This document shows positions 22,851 through 33,994 of a stretch of 64,000 nucleotides of DNA, piece by piece. A model generated the notes under the pieces. It was not told where the DNA came from and did not search any database. It worked only from the letters and a program-made list of their open reading frames with translations. The number at the start of each line of letters is the position of its first letter. The stretch's first letter is position 1. The position numbers and the translations under genes are program-made. Origin of the DNA: Rhodocollybia butyracea (lineage: Eukaryota > Basidiomycota > Agaricomycetes > Agaricales > Omphalotaceae); NCBI GenBank assembly GCA_015501585.1, contig JADNRY010000251.1, forward strand, positions 1 to 64,000, read 5' to 3'.

Positions 22851-24823
22851 AGTAGCATTATTTAAATACCCCCAGTACCTGTTGTGGAGATTATGATAAT
22901 AAACCCAGTAAGCTACTGTACAGTAAGAGTGTAGGGGCATTTTAATCCCTCTGTGTTGGCATTTGATGAGGTCATGTGACTCGTTCGTTGCAGCTTTTGG
23001 ATGGCTGGACAAAAATAGGTTATTTACGGGCCTATTTGGGCAATTTCTGGGATGATAGCTAGCCCAAAAAAGACTATATATAATGTATTAATATTTGAGC
23101 ACTACTCCGAGGTGGATTAGGCATTATAAGGGGATGGATTGCATCGAAAAATCTAGATGACGTTTGGTCAAAGCTGGCTGAGCATTACCCAATTGGGTAA
23201 TGCCATCAAAACAGTAAAAGCGGCCTAAAAAGCCTGCTTCTACATGGATATTCCACCCTATAAGAGTGTAGATAGTATCTTTATATATATAATAGGTCCC
23301 TGAAGTAAGATTACGGCGATAGCTGCGGTCAAAGCTGTTTTATTACCATATTTAGAATGCCAGCAAAGCGGCCTAAAAGCTTGTTTATGCATGGTTATTC
23401 TACCTAATAGCAGTCTATACAGTATTTATAGATGTACAGTAGGCACCTAAAGCAAAATTAAAGCAGGTATATGGTGTAATAGTAGCACTGCTTCGATGTT
23501 TGGGTCTGTGGCTGTGTTGTAAAAAATCGAAATAAAAGTAGGGATCTTTAATATACTAGGAGTACAGGCATGGTCTCTGCATAATATATATATGCCTGAA
23601 GCGAAATAAGAGCATTCTATAAAGAGAATAGGCTGTAATTGCCCGCTCTAGGCCGGAGGAGGTCAAAGCTGTATGACCAAATAGGGAAATATATGATTAC
23701 ATACAGGTGGTGTTGAGTTGAAGTTGGGCTCAGTAATGGCATGGCCTCTCAAGGTCTGAGGTCTGGAATACATATCTGAGTGCTGTAGTATACTAGCTAC
23801 GCCCTCCAGGTGTTATATTTAGTAATATGTGGGCAGGAGGATGTACATGGAGTGATCAATGGTGAGTAACCATCAAAACTCGCTTTTTTGAAGAATTAAA
23901 TACTAATAATGAGTGTCTAAGCGCAGGTAGGACCTCAAAGCTTGGTAGGTATACTTTACTACATAGTATACACTCGATCCGTGTCCAAGAACTATTAATC
24001 TGCAACCAGATGCAATGGTATACACTGATCTTTATTGATTTTCCAAATTATCATGGAATATTGGGGCCTTAAGAGTAGCCAGGGGGCTAAGACGTCGTAT
24101 ATAGACTGTACTATATGGTATCGGTCTTTGCCATATGCAAGAACAATTTATGCAGCACCTGAAGCGATGGTATTCCCTGATCTGTATGGATTCTGCCAAA
24201 AAATGCGATTTTCAGGAAATAAAACAGGCATAGAGTGTGCTACAAGTCTCAGATCATACTAAAAACTTGGGAAACATGTCTTCGAATTGAATTTAACGAC
24301 ACCCAGGTGTTATATCCACATCTGGGTACCTCCATGGGACGATACTGTTGTAAGTGCACACTAGGATATCTCTACTTGGCTCAAAGTTCAGATTGTGACA
24401 TTGAGATGTACATACTCAAATCTTTTGGTCTAGAGGGCCTCTATAAGATTCGAATACATGATTACCCAAGTTTGAGCATAGTCTGAGGTGTATAGCACGC
24501 TCTTATTTCGCTTCAGGCATATATATATTATGCAGAGACCATGCCTGTACTCCTAGTATATTAAAGATCCCTACTTTTATTTCGATTTTTTACAACACAG
24601 CCACAGACCCAAACATCGAAGCAGTGCTACTATTACACCATAGGCCCGTAAATAACCTATTTTTGTCCAGCCACCCAAAAGCTGCAACGAACGAGTCACA
24701 TGACCTCATCAAATGCCAACACAGAGGGATTAAAATGCCCTACACTCTTACTGTACAGTAGCTTACTGGGTTTATTATCATAATCTCCACAACAGGTACT
24801 GGGGGTATTTAAATAATGCTACT
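22851..24823. mobile_element. Long-TIR non-autonomous DNA element inside the hAT gene
   Basis: Both ends read AGTAGCATTATTTAAATACC inward. The inverted repeat covers 22851-23034 against 24641-24823 and then continues 23473-23619 against 24498-24640. The left copy therefore carries an extra insert of about 0.44 kb at 23035-23470. The central 0.88 kb has no recognisable transposase. A TIR of about 325 bp recalls MULE-type elements, but I could not identify a clear target duplication, so the superfamily is open. Confidence 0.75.
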
Positions 24824-25108
24824 GAAGCGGCTGAACACTGAGGGCCGTGCTGAAACCGCTCTCATGCTTATTCTTGATGTAAAAACACGATGGTCCTCTA
24901 CACATCAGATGCTACGTGTGTCCTTTCATTTGTTGTGTCCTCATACCCTGATATGCTTATCTAAATTTGCATAGGACGTGCACTTGATTATCATAAAGCT
25001 GTTGATGCCTTTGCAGCAAAAGATTGTGATCTGAGGGAGTATGAACTCTCAGATACTGAGTGGGACTCAGTACAGCTGGTATCCAACTGGCTGAAGCTGT
25101 TCCGGCTT

Positions 25109-25308
25109 TGTAATGGCTATGCCGTTACTGGTCTTAAGGCACTGCGTCGCCGTTTAATTTCTTTATATTCAATATATTCACTTTTTCTATATACTGCATA
25201 CCGTATGACTTACATAAGTAAGTCTTCTTTTATACTGGTACACTACATGCTATAAAGCTTGTCGTGTTCACTCGTGTGAATTAAGCAATGCCTTGTAGAG
25301 GCCTTACA
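25109..25308 (+). repeat. 5' LTR of the non-autonomous element
   Basis: This 200-bp LTR starts TGTAATGGCTATGCCGTTAC. It differs from the 3' copy at a handful of positions (for example TGGCTATG/CAGCTATG, CACTGCGTCGCC/CGCTGCATCACC and CAATGCCTTG/CAACGCCTCG), several of them C/T transitions. No tRNA primer site is recognised after it. Confidence 0.9.
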
Positions 25309-25481
25309 CTTTTTTGAACATCAAGTAGCATTATACACTTACCGTTGTTTAAAAGTAAAAGAGACAGTACGCAGTACAATATCAATCATATTCATCAAAC
25401 ATCCTCGCAATCAGCTTCTTTCGATCATTAAGAACTTCTGTTAAGAAATTCACTTCCATTCTAAGCCTTTAAAACGCTCAG

Positions 25482-26855
25482 ATGACTTCACCGAGTCCAG
25501 AGACAGCGAATAATTGCACGTCTGATAATAAGGACGCCACGTCACAGAACGATTCCCACACGGTCAAACCGTCAGAGGAAAAAACGAGTGAGCCTGAACA
25601 GCTCCTCATTCAATTAACAGAGGAAATACCTCAGGAAGGAAAAAATCCTACGACGACGACTGAAAACAACAGTCGATCAGAAGGCAGTCAAATGACTGCC
25701 ATAAAAGAACCAAGAGACGATGTCTCTATAAATGAGAAAGCAGCTAAAGCGCTGGATTCAATAACAGACCTTGCACAGGTCTTAGTAAATGCTACAGGGC
25801 ATATGCTGAAAATCACGGAAACGAATCAGCAATCCCTGAGCAAATTCACATCGGCAATGCATCAATTGAATGCACAATTAAACGAAGAAGACAAAGAGAA
25901 GTCTTCGTCCAAGTCATCGACAAAGTCGACAGACAGTAGTGATTGTACTGGAATTGCCATGCCAGTACCTAGACTGCCGGACGAACGCCCGCCAGTAGTG
26001 CCGGAAATCTATAGGAATACATTGTACTCGAACACCTCGACAGGAAAATGGAAAGATTCCATGCTCAATGTATTGCAGGCAATAGGTCCATCATCCATAA
26101 CACATAGAAACTATGTGGGATTTGGACAAGTAGGAGAATTACCTCCTACAATAGGCAAATTGCTATTAAAACAGCGAGGCTATACAGACTCACGTCAAAG
26201 ACGTCTGTCATCGCTACCAGATATGCCGACACCTATGTTCCTTGCAGGAACAGGATATACGCCTAAAATGAGACAAAGTCCCACTGGGAGAACTTCTCCA
26301 GCACCAAGAGGACCGAGGTCACTCCCGATACCGCCCAAATCCAGGGCTACAACACCGAAGTCAAATGACTTCATATTTGAAGAGCCAGAAATAATATCTG
26401 ACTCTGCGGCGCAACTTACGGATCACACTCGTAATGCATTCGGAGTGTTGGCGACACCGTCAACGCCCATAAATATATTGTCCACATTTGTGGATGACAA
26501 AGCTACCATTAAAATGGAATTCGTGCGTGAAGCAGCCACGGAACGCGAAGCTCAAGAAGCACTTGAGCGAGACAATGCTCATATCAACAACGATACAGCC
26601 AATCCAAGCGTGAAACCACACAAGACTAAAAACAAAGGCAAGGGCAAAGCCCCAGCCCCCATGCAGATAGTGGTAGAAGGGTCTCATGACACTACTGCCA
26701 ATATCAATGCACCTAGTGTGCGCAATCCAACGCGGCTGTCCTCACCTGAGGAATGGGCTGCTTACCTCGCTAGCCCCTCTGGGGCTAAAACTCCTCTAGC
26801 CGGCGTATACCGGCGCCGTTCTGATAGAGCTATCAGTATGCGTACTCATTGGTAA
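25482..26855 (+). CDS. ORF1 of the non-autonomous LTR element, Gag-like position, family unknown
   Basis: This 457-aa frame (MTSPSPETANNCTSDNKD) opens 174 bp after the 5' LTR, where gag would lie. It has an acidic Ser/Thr-rich N-terminus, a possibly helical segment at about 90-140 (EKAAKALDSITDLAQVLV), a Ser-rich linker, a Pro/Arg-rich basic stretch at about 255-300 and a Lys/Gly-rich patch (KTKNKGKGKAPAP). There is no CCHC knuckle or recognisable capsid domain. It could be a strongly diverged Gag or a structural protein for particles supplied by another element. It looks intact. Confidence 0.7.
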   Translation: MTSPSPETANNCTSDNKDATSQNDSHTVKPSEEKTSEPEQLLIQLTEEIPQEGKNPTTTTENNSRSEGSQMTAIKEPRDDVSINEKAAKALDSITDLAQVLVNATGHMLKITETNQQSLSKFTSAMHQLNAQLNEEDKEKSSSKSSTKSTDSSDCTGIAMPVPRLPDERPPVVPEIYRNTLYSNTSTGKWKDSMLNVLQAIGPSSITHRNYVGFGQVGELPPTIGKLLLKQRGYTDSRQRRLSSLPDMPTPMFLAGTGYTPKMRQSPTGRTSPAPRGPRSLPIPPKSRATTPKSNDFIFEEPEIISDSAAQLTDHTRNAFGVLATPSTPINILSTFVDDKATIKMEFVREAATEREAQEALERDNAHINNDTANPSVKPHKTKNKGKGKAPAPMQIVVEGSHDTTANINAPSVRNPTRLSSPEEWAAYLASPSGAKTPLAGVYRRRSDRAISMRTHW

Positions 26856-26872
26856 CCTCCCGCAGGCCAACC

Positions 26873-27487
26873 ATGCCTGCTAATACGCCACCTCATGTCG
26901 CTGCGCGATATTATTTGTTGGCGGCTGAAGTTATACTTCGGCCAAACTATTATAACAATTTGGTCACTAGTGGCCAAATTACTATTGCTACTGGGACACC
27001 TGTCCCTCCAATCGCGTTTGACGACTCGTTCAACGCCACCATGCTGTCTGTGGCAAGGTTCTTCGCTGAACAAGGGCTGACGGTCGCAGACATCGAGGAC
27101 GCAGCATTTTACGCTGCTAATTGGGTATATTCATACGCACCGAGTAACTCGGACGTAATATTCGCCGCTAACGCGTTACGCGCTAGCTTCACTTCAAATG
27201 TACACGTACCATTAGGGTACAACAAAGACTACTGGGTCCCTGGGGTAGGAATTGTTCCTGGCCCCGCACAAGTTATAAATGCACACATTCATAACAACGC
27301 TGTTTCAAATACAGCCTCTTCAAGCAACACGGGGGCAGTCGCTCCCCCAACTACATCCGCAACGACAACGTCGTTTGCACATAACGCCACCCCCGTCGTG
27401 GCAAACAATTCAGTCAGCGTTTGCATCTGCTGCAGTGCCCGCTACATCCATCGCTCCTTCCACCAAAGCAGCAACTATGTCCGCTGA
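26873..27487 (+). CDS. ORF2 of the non-autonomous LTR element, family unknown
   Basis: The frame overlaps the end of ORF1 by a few bases. It is open from 26849, with the first ATG at 26873 (MPANTPPHVAARYYLLAAEV). About 130 residues look globular and aromatic-rich (FDDSFNATMLSVARFFAEQG, YYNNLVTSG, YNKDYWVPGVG), followed by a low-complexity Ala/Thr/Ser tail. I recognise no domain. The overlap suggests translational coupling or a shared transcript, and the two ORFs together fill the element between the LTRs. Confidence 0.6.
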   Translation: MPANTPPHVAARYYLLAAEVILRPNYYNNLVTSGQITIATGTPVPPIAFDDSFNATMLSVARFFAEQGLTVADIEDAAFYAANWVYSYAPSNSDVIFAANALRASFTSNVHVPLGYNKDYWVPGVGIVPGPAQVINAHIHNNAVSNTASSSNTGAVAPPTTSATTTSFAHNATPVVANNSVSVCICCSARYIHRSFHQSSNYVR

Positions 27488-27627
27488 AGCCGTTCAGCAG
27501 ATGGATGAGACGTGAGTCTTGAAGGTTATGCCAACCTTCGAGGCGCCCCGCGTTACGCCAACACTGGAGTCTCCTATCCACCTATATCATCGCCTCGCTT
27601 CTGCGAAGCTTGTCTTGCGGGGGAGGG

Positions 27628-27827
27628 TGTAACAGCTATGCCGTTACTGGTCTTAAGGCGCTGCATCACCATTTAATTTCTTTATATTCAATATATTCAC
27701 TTTTTCTATATACTGCATACCGTATGACTTACATAAGTAAGTCTTCTTTTATACTGGTACACTACATGCTATAAAGCTTGTCGTGTTCACTCGTGTGAAT
27801 TAAGCAACGCCTCGTAGAGGCCTTACA
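27628..27827 (+). repeat. 3' LTR of the non-autonomous element
   Basis: This 200-bp copy starts TGTAACAGCTATGCCGTTAC and ends GAGGCCTTACA. It is preceded by the polypurine tract and followed by the GCCTT flank and resumed hAT coding sequence. Confidence 0.9.
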
Positions 27828-28729
27828 GCCTTGCAACTACTGACATGTCCCGTACAAGCAAGCCCATGCTCTCCATTGTACACAGCATATTTCGAGAGCT
27901 CCAAGCTGATATCCAGAATAACCTACGCAACCTTCCAGAAAATACACCCCATCAAATCAAAACTGGCATGCTAGCTGCTCACCGAAAGCTCAGCGACTAT
28001 TACACCAAGTTTGATGAGTCGCCGTTCTACCTGTGGTCTAGTCGCGAGTATTTTCATTTAACTATATGCATTTTTCTTACATTGCTTGGCAGTTCTCGAT
28101 CCAAGGATTATGTACATCAGACTTGCAGAAGACTTCAGAGATGATTTCACCCTTGCTGCCTTCGTTGAGGATTCAAAGAAGGGCCTTCAGGAGTACTACA
28201 AACGCCACTATGAGGGCACAGTTCAGCCAGCTAGCACAGGACGGGGTGTTGAGCCGGATATCCGTTCAAATCCAAGTTCTGGATCGCCACAGAAGCGGAG
28301 CTTTATCTCACGTTACAAGGGACTTACCATTGTTAAAGATGAGCTTGATGAGTTTTTCAAGCTCTCACCTGAAGATATTGACCGCTGTGACCCCATCCAA
28401 TGGTGGTTTGCTCGCCATGCACAATTCCCAAATCTTTATCACTTTGCTCATGATATTTTGGCCATTCCAGGTACATTTCTCTAAACTTTATCTACAATGA
28501 GCTTATCATAATAATTAGGCTCTGCCGTTGCTGTTGAGCGAGTTTTTTTGGGTGGGCGAGATACTATTTCATTGCGCCGAGCTAGCCTCAAGCCTGAAAC
28601 TATTTGTGCACTTATGGTTGTGAAGCATAGGCTTTGTTTGGTACGTAATGCGGTTCTTGAGCTGACTAGAGAAGAATAGAAGTATGTAAGGTTAAATTTC
28701 TGCAGTACAATTGATCCGTATTTATCGTA

Positions 28730-28876
28730 TGACCGGATTACGGCCGTATTTGTATGGTTACCGTACCGTTTTGGTTTTGAAAGTAAAATATACGGTACGG
28801 TGACAGCACTCACTGCCACCATATTTATCCGTACATTATACGGCCGTCACCATATACGGTATGGTGCAGAGCCCTA
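28730..28876. repeat. Right terminal region of the internal hAT element
   Basis: An ACGGTACGG/ACGGCCGT-rich segment ends in GCACCATACCG...AGAGCCCTA. Reversed, it reads TAGGGCTCTGCACC, matching the MITE at 3417-3930. CACTA-2 subterminal repeats begin immediately after it. The matching left end was not found, so the hAT is truncated on that side or its end was lost. Confidence 0.65.
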
Positions 28877-29227
28877 ACCTGGGTGTGATCTTTGGACAGG
28901 ACAGGTATGGAACAGGTAAGAAGCAGCAAGATCCCAGATATGTACTAGCTATGCTCCACCAGGCATCCCAATAGAAACCAGGTATGATCCAGAAAGGCCA
29001 CAGGTATGAAGCAGCAAGGCCCCAGTTGTGTAGCAGGGATGCCCCACCAGCCATCCACATAGAACCCAGGTGTGATCTAAGGACAGGACAGGTACAGAAC
29101 CAGTATGAAATAGCAAGGTCCCAGATATGTACCAGCTATGCTCCACCAAGCATCCAGATAGAAACCAGGTATGATCCACAGCGGCCACAGGTACAGAACA
29201 GGTATGAAGCAGCAATGTCCCAGGTAG

Positions 29228-30055
29228 GTAAAGATGCACACGGGTCCGAGTCCAAGTCGACTTGGACTCGTCAGACAGGTACCTGAAGCTCAAAAAAGTT
29301 GACCTGTGACTTGGCAAAGACCCGTGAGAACCTTGACTTGGACCTGCAAGTAATTTACACAAGTAGACCCACAGGTACCTGTGACCCAAGTCAGCACAGG
29401 TACCTGCAAGTATACTTGCAAGTATCTGGAAGAATTAAAATAAGAAAAGTAATTATATAGTACAACAACAAACAAACTGTAATTGATACAAAGTATTAGC
29501 CAAACTACAATAGCTCAATCTCGGAATCTGACTTGTCAGCATCAGCAACACTCTTTCCTTTTCCCTTGTGACGGCTTTTCAAATTACGCAGATATGCAAG
29601 AACCTCATCAATAGGAACAAGACCAGCATCAATCCAGGAGTGTAAGACCATTCAACATCGCACAGTTTCAAACTCCAAGTTATGACATCTTTTGGAAACT
29701 TGAAGTCCACCATGCGAAAAGAGACGTTCAACAACAGTTCATGTAGCTAAAGGTTCGGAATCAAGATCAAAGAACAATAAAATGTAGTGCAAAAATAATC
29801 ACCAGGTGCAGTAAGATAATCTAAGCCCATACAAGCAAAGGCACATCAAGGTGTAATTTTTGCACCTGGCTTGTCTAATCGGGAGGCATGATACTTGATT
29901 GGGTCAGTCTCAGCATCAACAGCACTGTTAAGAAAAGATTCAACAACATCCAAAGCAGCAGTACGTCCAAACTGATCAAGCTCTTTAAGGAGGCCATCAA
30001 GATCCTGAAAATAAAATTAGAAGCAATAGTGAAATAAGAGTAAAACATACTATCC
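29228..30055 (-). pseudogene. Second hAT remnant (transposase C-terminal fragments)
   Basis: The left border TAAAGATGCACACGGG resembles the terminus of the hAT at 30215. On the minus strand, fragments such as VESFLNSAVDAETDPIKYHA (upstream, about 29885-29955) and DYLTAP (about 29810-29830) resemble the hAT C-terminal dimerisation region, with stops and frame changes between. CACTA-2 subterminal repeats flank it on both sides. Confidence 0.55.
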
Positions 30056-30214
30056 ACAAAGGCCACAGGTACAGAACTGCTATGAAGCAGCAAGACCTCA
30101 GTTGCATACCAGGTATGTCCCACCAGGCATCCAGGTAGAACCTGGGTGTGATCTATGGACAGGACAGGTACAGAACAGGTATGAAGCCCCAAGATCCCAG
30201 ATATGTACCAGCTA

Positions 30215-31591
30215 TAAAGATGTCCACAAGTCCAGATCCAGGTATACCCGGATCTGTTTCACAGGTACCTGTGGACCTCAAGGGGCTACCCGTGACCCGC
30301 ACGGATCTGTGGGGAACAGATATCGGGATCCGCAGGTATTTTAACACAGGTACTTGCAGATACTTGCGGATCCCAGTCAACACAGGTACTCACAAGTAAC
30401 TTGTGAGTACCTGCAAGTATTTAGTACTTATACATGTAAGGTATGAGTGTGAGATATAGTACATAGAATAGAGCATGATGTGGTATGGAACAGGTATGAA
30501 GCCGCAAGATCCCAGATATGTACCAGCTATGCCCCACCAACCATACAGGTAGAACCCAGGTTTGATCCACAGGGGTCACAGGTATGGAGCAGGTGTGAAG
30601 CAGCGAGACCCCAGTTGTGTACCAGGTAGACCCAGGTGTGATTTACAGACAGGAGTCAGGCCAGGTATGGACCAGGTATGAAACAGCAAGGTCCTAGATA
30701 TGTACCAGCTATGCTCCACCAAGCATCCATATAGAAACCAGGTATCATCCACAAAGGCCACAGGTACAGAACTGCTATGAAGCAGCAAGACCTCAGTTGC
30801 ATACCAGGTAGAACACGGGTGTGATCTATGGACAGGATAGGTATCGAACAGGTATTTTGAAGCAGCGAGATCCCAGTATGGCCGTAAAAGTGTGTAATAA
30901 ATCAGGGGTCTTTCCATTTGTTGCAATGTTCTCAAGTCCTGATGCACTCCAGTTCAACACAGCTGAATTGGCTACACAATGTGCCATAATAGAAAAAAAT
31001 AAACCTCTCAGGCCAAGTTAGTGACCTGGTCATTGGAACTGTACTAGCACTACAAAGTAGTCTCCTATACATTTGCATACATAATTTCAACTTCAGTGAA
31101 GGACTCAAAGCTTGGGTCTCAGGAGTGGCAAGTTTCATGCTCACAGTCAGCTGTGATTGGGTGTGGGTGGGGCTGGGTGGGCACAATATGGCTACTGCAG
31201 AGCCTTTCCCTGTGCTTGGATTGCATGTTTTGGCACTGGCACTTGGTGCTGAAGAACTAATATTTATTCATGCTGCCACAAACCTAAAGTGATGGTAGCA
31301 TACATAAGCAATACTAATGCAGCTATAACCTCAGAAGGGGAGGTTGCTTTTGGGTGTGAGCATCTGGTGAGTATGTCCTTTGTAGCTGTGGCGCAATTCT
31401 GCCAATCTTGCCCTCCCCACAAATACTTGCAGGTACCTGCATGTAGCTCAAATTTCCTTGGATCAATACCAGTGACCCACACGGATCCGTGGGAAACAGA
31501 TACCGGGATCTGCAGGTAGACATACCTGCAAGTATTCTCATGGTCATACCTGCGAGTACCTGCAGATAACCCGGACTCATGGACATCTTTA
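30215..31591. mobile_element. Non-autonomous hAT element with 8-bp target duplication
   Basis: The ends are inverted: TAAAGATGTCCACAAG on the left and ACTCATGGACATCTTTA on the right. The 8-bp sequence ACCAGCTA stands on both sides (30207-30214 and 31592-31599), the hAT signature. Subterminal regions carry CAGGTACTTGCAG and CACGGATC motifs. The interior contains a block of CACTA-2 type-2 minisatellite (30480-30870), so the elements have inserted into or exchanged with each other. No intact transposase is seen. Confidence 0.85.
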
Positions 31592-31991
31592 ACCAGCTAT
31601 GCTCCACCATGCATCCAGATAGAAACCAGGTATAATTCACAGAGGCTAGAGGTACTATTAAGCAGCAAGAGCCCAGATAGGTACCAGGTATGCCACACCA
31701 AGCATCCAAATAGAAGCCTCGTGTGATCTAAGGACAGGCCAGGTATGAAACAGGTATGAAGCTGCAAGATCCCAGATATGGACCAGCTATGGATCAGGTA
31801 TGAAGCAGCAAAATCCCAGTTGTGTACCAGGCATGCTCAACAACAAATTATAGGGCCTAGGATAACATGGTGATATGCCAGGAAGAACATTTATGTAAAT
31901 GCAAATCATTGCCCTAACATTGTTGCATTTGATGCACTTCACTCAGGCTGCCTGATTTATTACACACTATTATGGCCAAACTTCATACCTG

Positions 31992-32550
31992 TTAAACAAT
32001 TTTACCAGAATGTTCACTAATGCTGTTTGGGAGGCGCATATAGAGCTCCTCTTCCAACTCACCATTAAGGAATGTGGTATCAACATCATGAGGGTGGAAG
32101 TGAAGGCCTAGATGCACAGCGAGGGCGCAAAGGACACAAATGGAGGTAAGTTTGACCAGAGGGGAAAATACCTTGTCAAAGTCTGAGCTAGGCATCTGGG
32201 AGAAATGTTGAGCAACTAAGCATGCCTTGTGCCACTCAATGGTCCCATCAGGAAGGCGCTTAATGTTAAAGACAAGCTTGGAGCTAATAGCACAGTGACC
32301 TTTAGGCAAATTGTTAATAAACTCAAAATCTCCCAAATCAATGAGAGACTTGAGCTCTGTGTCTACAGCCTTCAGCCAAGAGGCCAAGTTAGGACCGCGG
32401 AATGCTTCCTGCAGAGTGCGGGGCTCTGAGGCTCCCTGAGCATGGACAGTGGCCACAAAGGCCATGGCAACACCTTCTGCAACATCTGGTCTATTGCCTG
32501 GTGCAGCTTCTGGAGGATCTGGGGCAATGTCAGGCTCTTCACGGAAGCAG
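31992..32550 (-). pseudogene. Captured copia reverse-transcriptase fragment (right arm copy)
   Basis: The encoded sequence is identical to the fragment at 20130-20688, as expected from the palindrome. It contains the N-terminal half of an RVT_2 domain without the catalytic aspartates. It is not an independent gene. Confidence 0.85.
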
Positions 32551-33627
32551 GCAGGTATCTGTACCTGTGGCCTTACCTGTTTTCTACCAGGATGCATGGT
32601 GGAGCATAGTTGGTACATACTGGGGATGTTGCTGTTTCATACCTAGTTGGTACCTATCCTGACTCCTATCCGTAAATCACACGTGGGTTCTACCTGGATG
32701 GCTGGTGGAGCATACCTGGTACACAACTGGGGTCTTGTTGCTTCATACCTGTTCTGTATCTGTCCTGTCCATAGATCACACCTGCTTCATACCTGTTCCA
32801 TACCTGTGGCCTCTGTGCATCATACCTGAGTTCTATCTGGATGCATGGTGGAGCATAACTCGTACATATCTGGGATCTTCCTGCTTCCTATGTATTCCAT
32901 TCCTGTCCTGTCTGTAGGGCACACTTGGGTTCTACCTGGATCCCTGGTGGGGCATACCTGGTATGCAACTGGGGTCTTCCTGCTTCATACCTGTTCTGTA
33001 CCTGTGGCCTCTGTGGATCATACCTGGTTTCTATCTGGATGCATGGAGGATCATAGCTGGTACATATCAGGGATCTTGCGGCTTCATACCTGTTCTGTAA
33101 CTGTCCTGTCTTTAGATCACACAAGGCTTTTATCTGGATGCTTGGTGGGGCATAACTTGTATGCAATGGGAGCCTTGCTGCTTCATCCCTGTTCTGTACC
33201 TGTAGCATCTGTGGTGTGGATCACACCCGGTTTCTATCTGGATGCACTGCCCTCAGGTTGGCTGGGGGGTCAGCCAGGTTGGCTTAAGGTTACTTGAGTG
33301 TAGGGGGCATTTTCCTGATGATGCTCCACCATGCATCCAGAGAGATCCCAGGTATGATCCACAGAGGCCACAGGTATGGAACAGGTATGAGGCAGCAAGA
33401 CCACAGTTGTGTACCACTGTACCAGGTACCAACATTGTTGCATTTGATGGCTTCAATATCTGATTTATTACACACTATTATGGCCGTAATGGAGCAACAA
33501 GTTCCCAGTTATGTACCAGGTATGCTCCTCCATGCATCCAGATAGAACCCAGGTTTGATGCACAGAGGTCACGGGTACGGAACAGGTATGAAGCAGCAAG
33601 ACCCCGGTTGTGTACCAGGTATGCCCC

Positions 33628-33931
33628 TGTTGAGTAAGTACAAACGTGTTCCGTGTAAGATAGCCTGTAGTATTTGATTTTCATTTTGGCTATTATCTAA
33701 CTTACTTGTACTTGTAGCTACTCACGTATGTAAGCTACCTCAGACGTTTACTCCGACTAGTATTCGCGCTGAGGTTAGCCTTTCTTTTATTCTCTTTGTA
33801 TATTAGTTTACTTACTTATCCTGTACTAGTCCGTACATTTACTTTACAGGTATATGAGACGTTTACTCCGACTAGTATTCGCACTGAGTCCGTACATTTA
33901 CTTTACAGTGCTATAAGAAATTACTACAACA
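33628..33931 (+). repeat. Copia-2 5' LTR
   Basis: The LTR begins TGTTGAGTAAGTACAAACG and ends TTACTACAACA. It holds an internal duplication of a segment with ACGTTTACTCCGACTAGTAT and a second short repeat (GTCCGTACATTTACTTTACA). The 3' partner is absent. Confidence 0.85.
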
Positions 33932-33948
33932 GGTTATTGGGCCCCGAG
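33932..33948 (+). promoter_or_regulatory. Copia-2 primer binding site
   Basis: GGTTATTGGGCCCCGAG follows the LTR directly. It matches the half-initiator-tRNA type of copia primer site, as in copia-1. Confidence 0.8.
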
Positions 33949-33994
33949 TTACCCTCCGTTCTGCTGCGTCTCCAGATAAAACAACCTGTTTACG

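Larger units (their letters stand above)
25109..27827 (+). mobile_element. Non-autonomous LTR retrotransposon with two unfamiliar ORFs
   Basis: Direct 200-bp LTRs (25109-25308 and 27628-27827) begin TGTAA and end TTACA, like many fungal Ty3-type LTRs. A polypurine tract (GCGGGGGAGGG, 27617-27627) abuts the 3' LTR. The flanks GGCTT (25104-25108) and GCCTT (27828-27832) are an imperfect 5-bp target duplication. Removing the element and one flank rejoins hAT coding sequence in frame. No protease, RT, RNase H or integrase is present. Confidence 0.9.
22150..28690 (+). pseudogene. hAT transposase pseudogene, interrupted twice
   Basis: Collinear hAT fragments are visible. They are a segment with FSASDSRLRCMPHTVHLAAI (about 22370-22480), an acidic exon (22522-22700) with an intron, and KIIRSVRSSPQRRNTW (22750-22850). 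After the long-TIR insertion come DVKTRWSSTHQML (24860-24910) and LVSNWLKLFR (25078-25108), then after the LTR element LSDYYTKFDESPFYLW (27985-28035) and VLDPRIMYIRLAEDF. The dimerisation region ends it (DELDEFFKLSPEDI ... IQWWFARHAQFPNLYHFAHDILA ... AVAVERVF, 28330-28680). Joining across the LTR element restores the frame. A TGA replaces an Arg codon at about 22755, and there are other frame breaks. Confidence 0.88.

Noticed and set aside
20062..32618. Two independent 208-aa genes with identical products
   Set aside because: They are the same captured RT fragment seen twice because of the palindromic arms.
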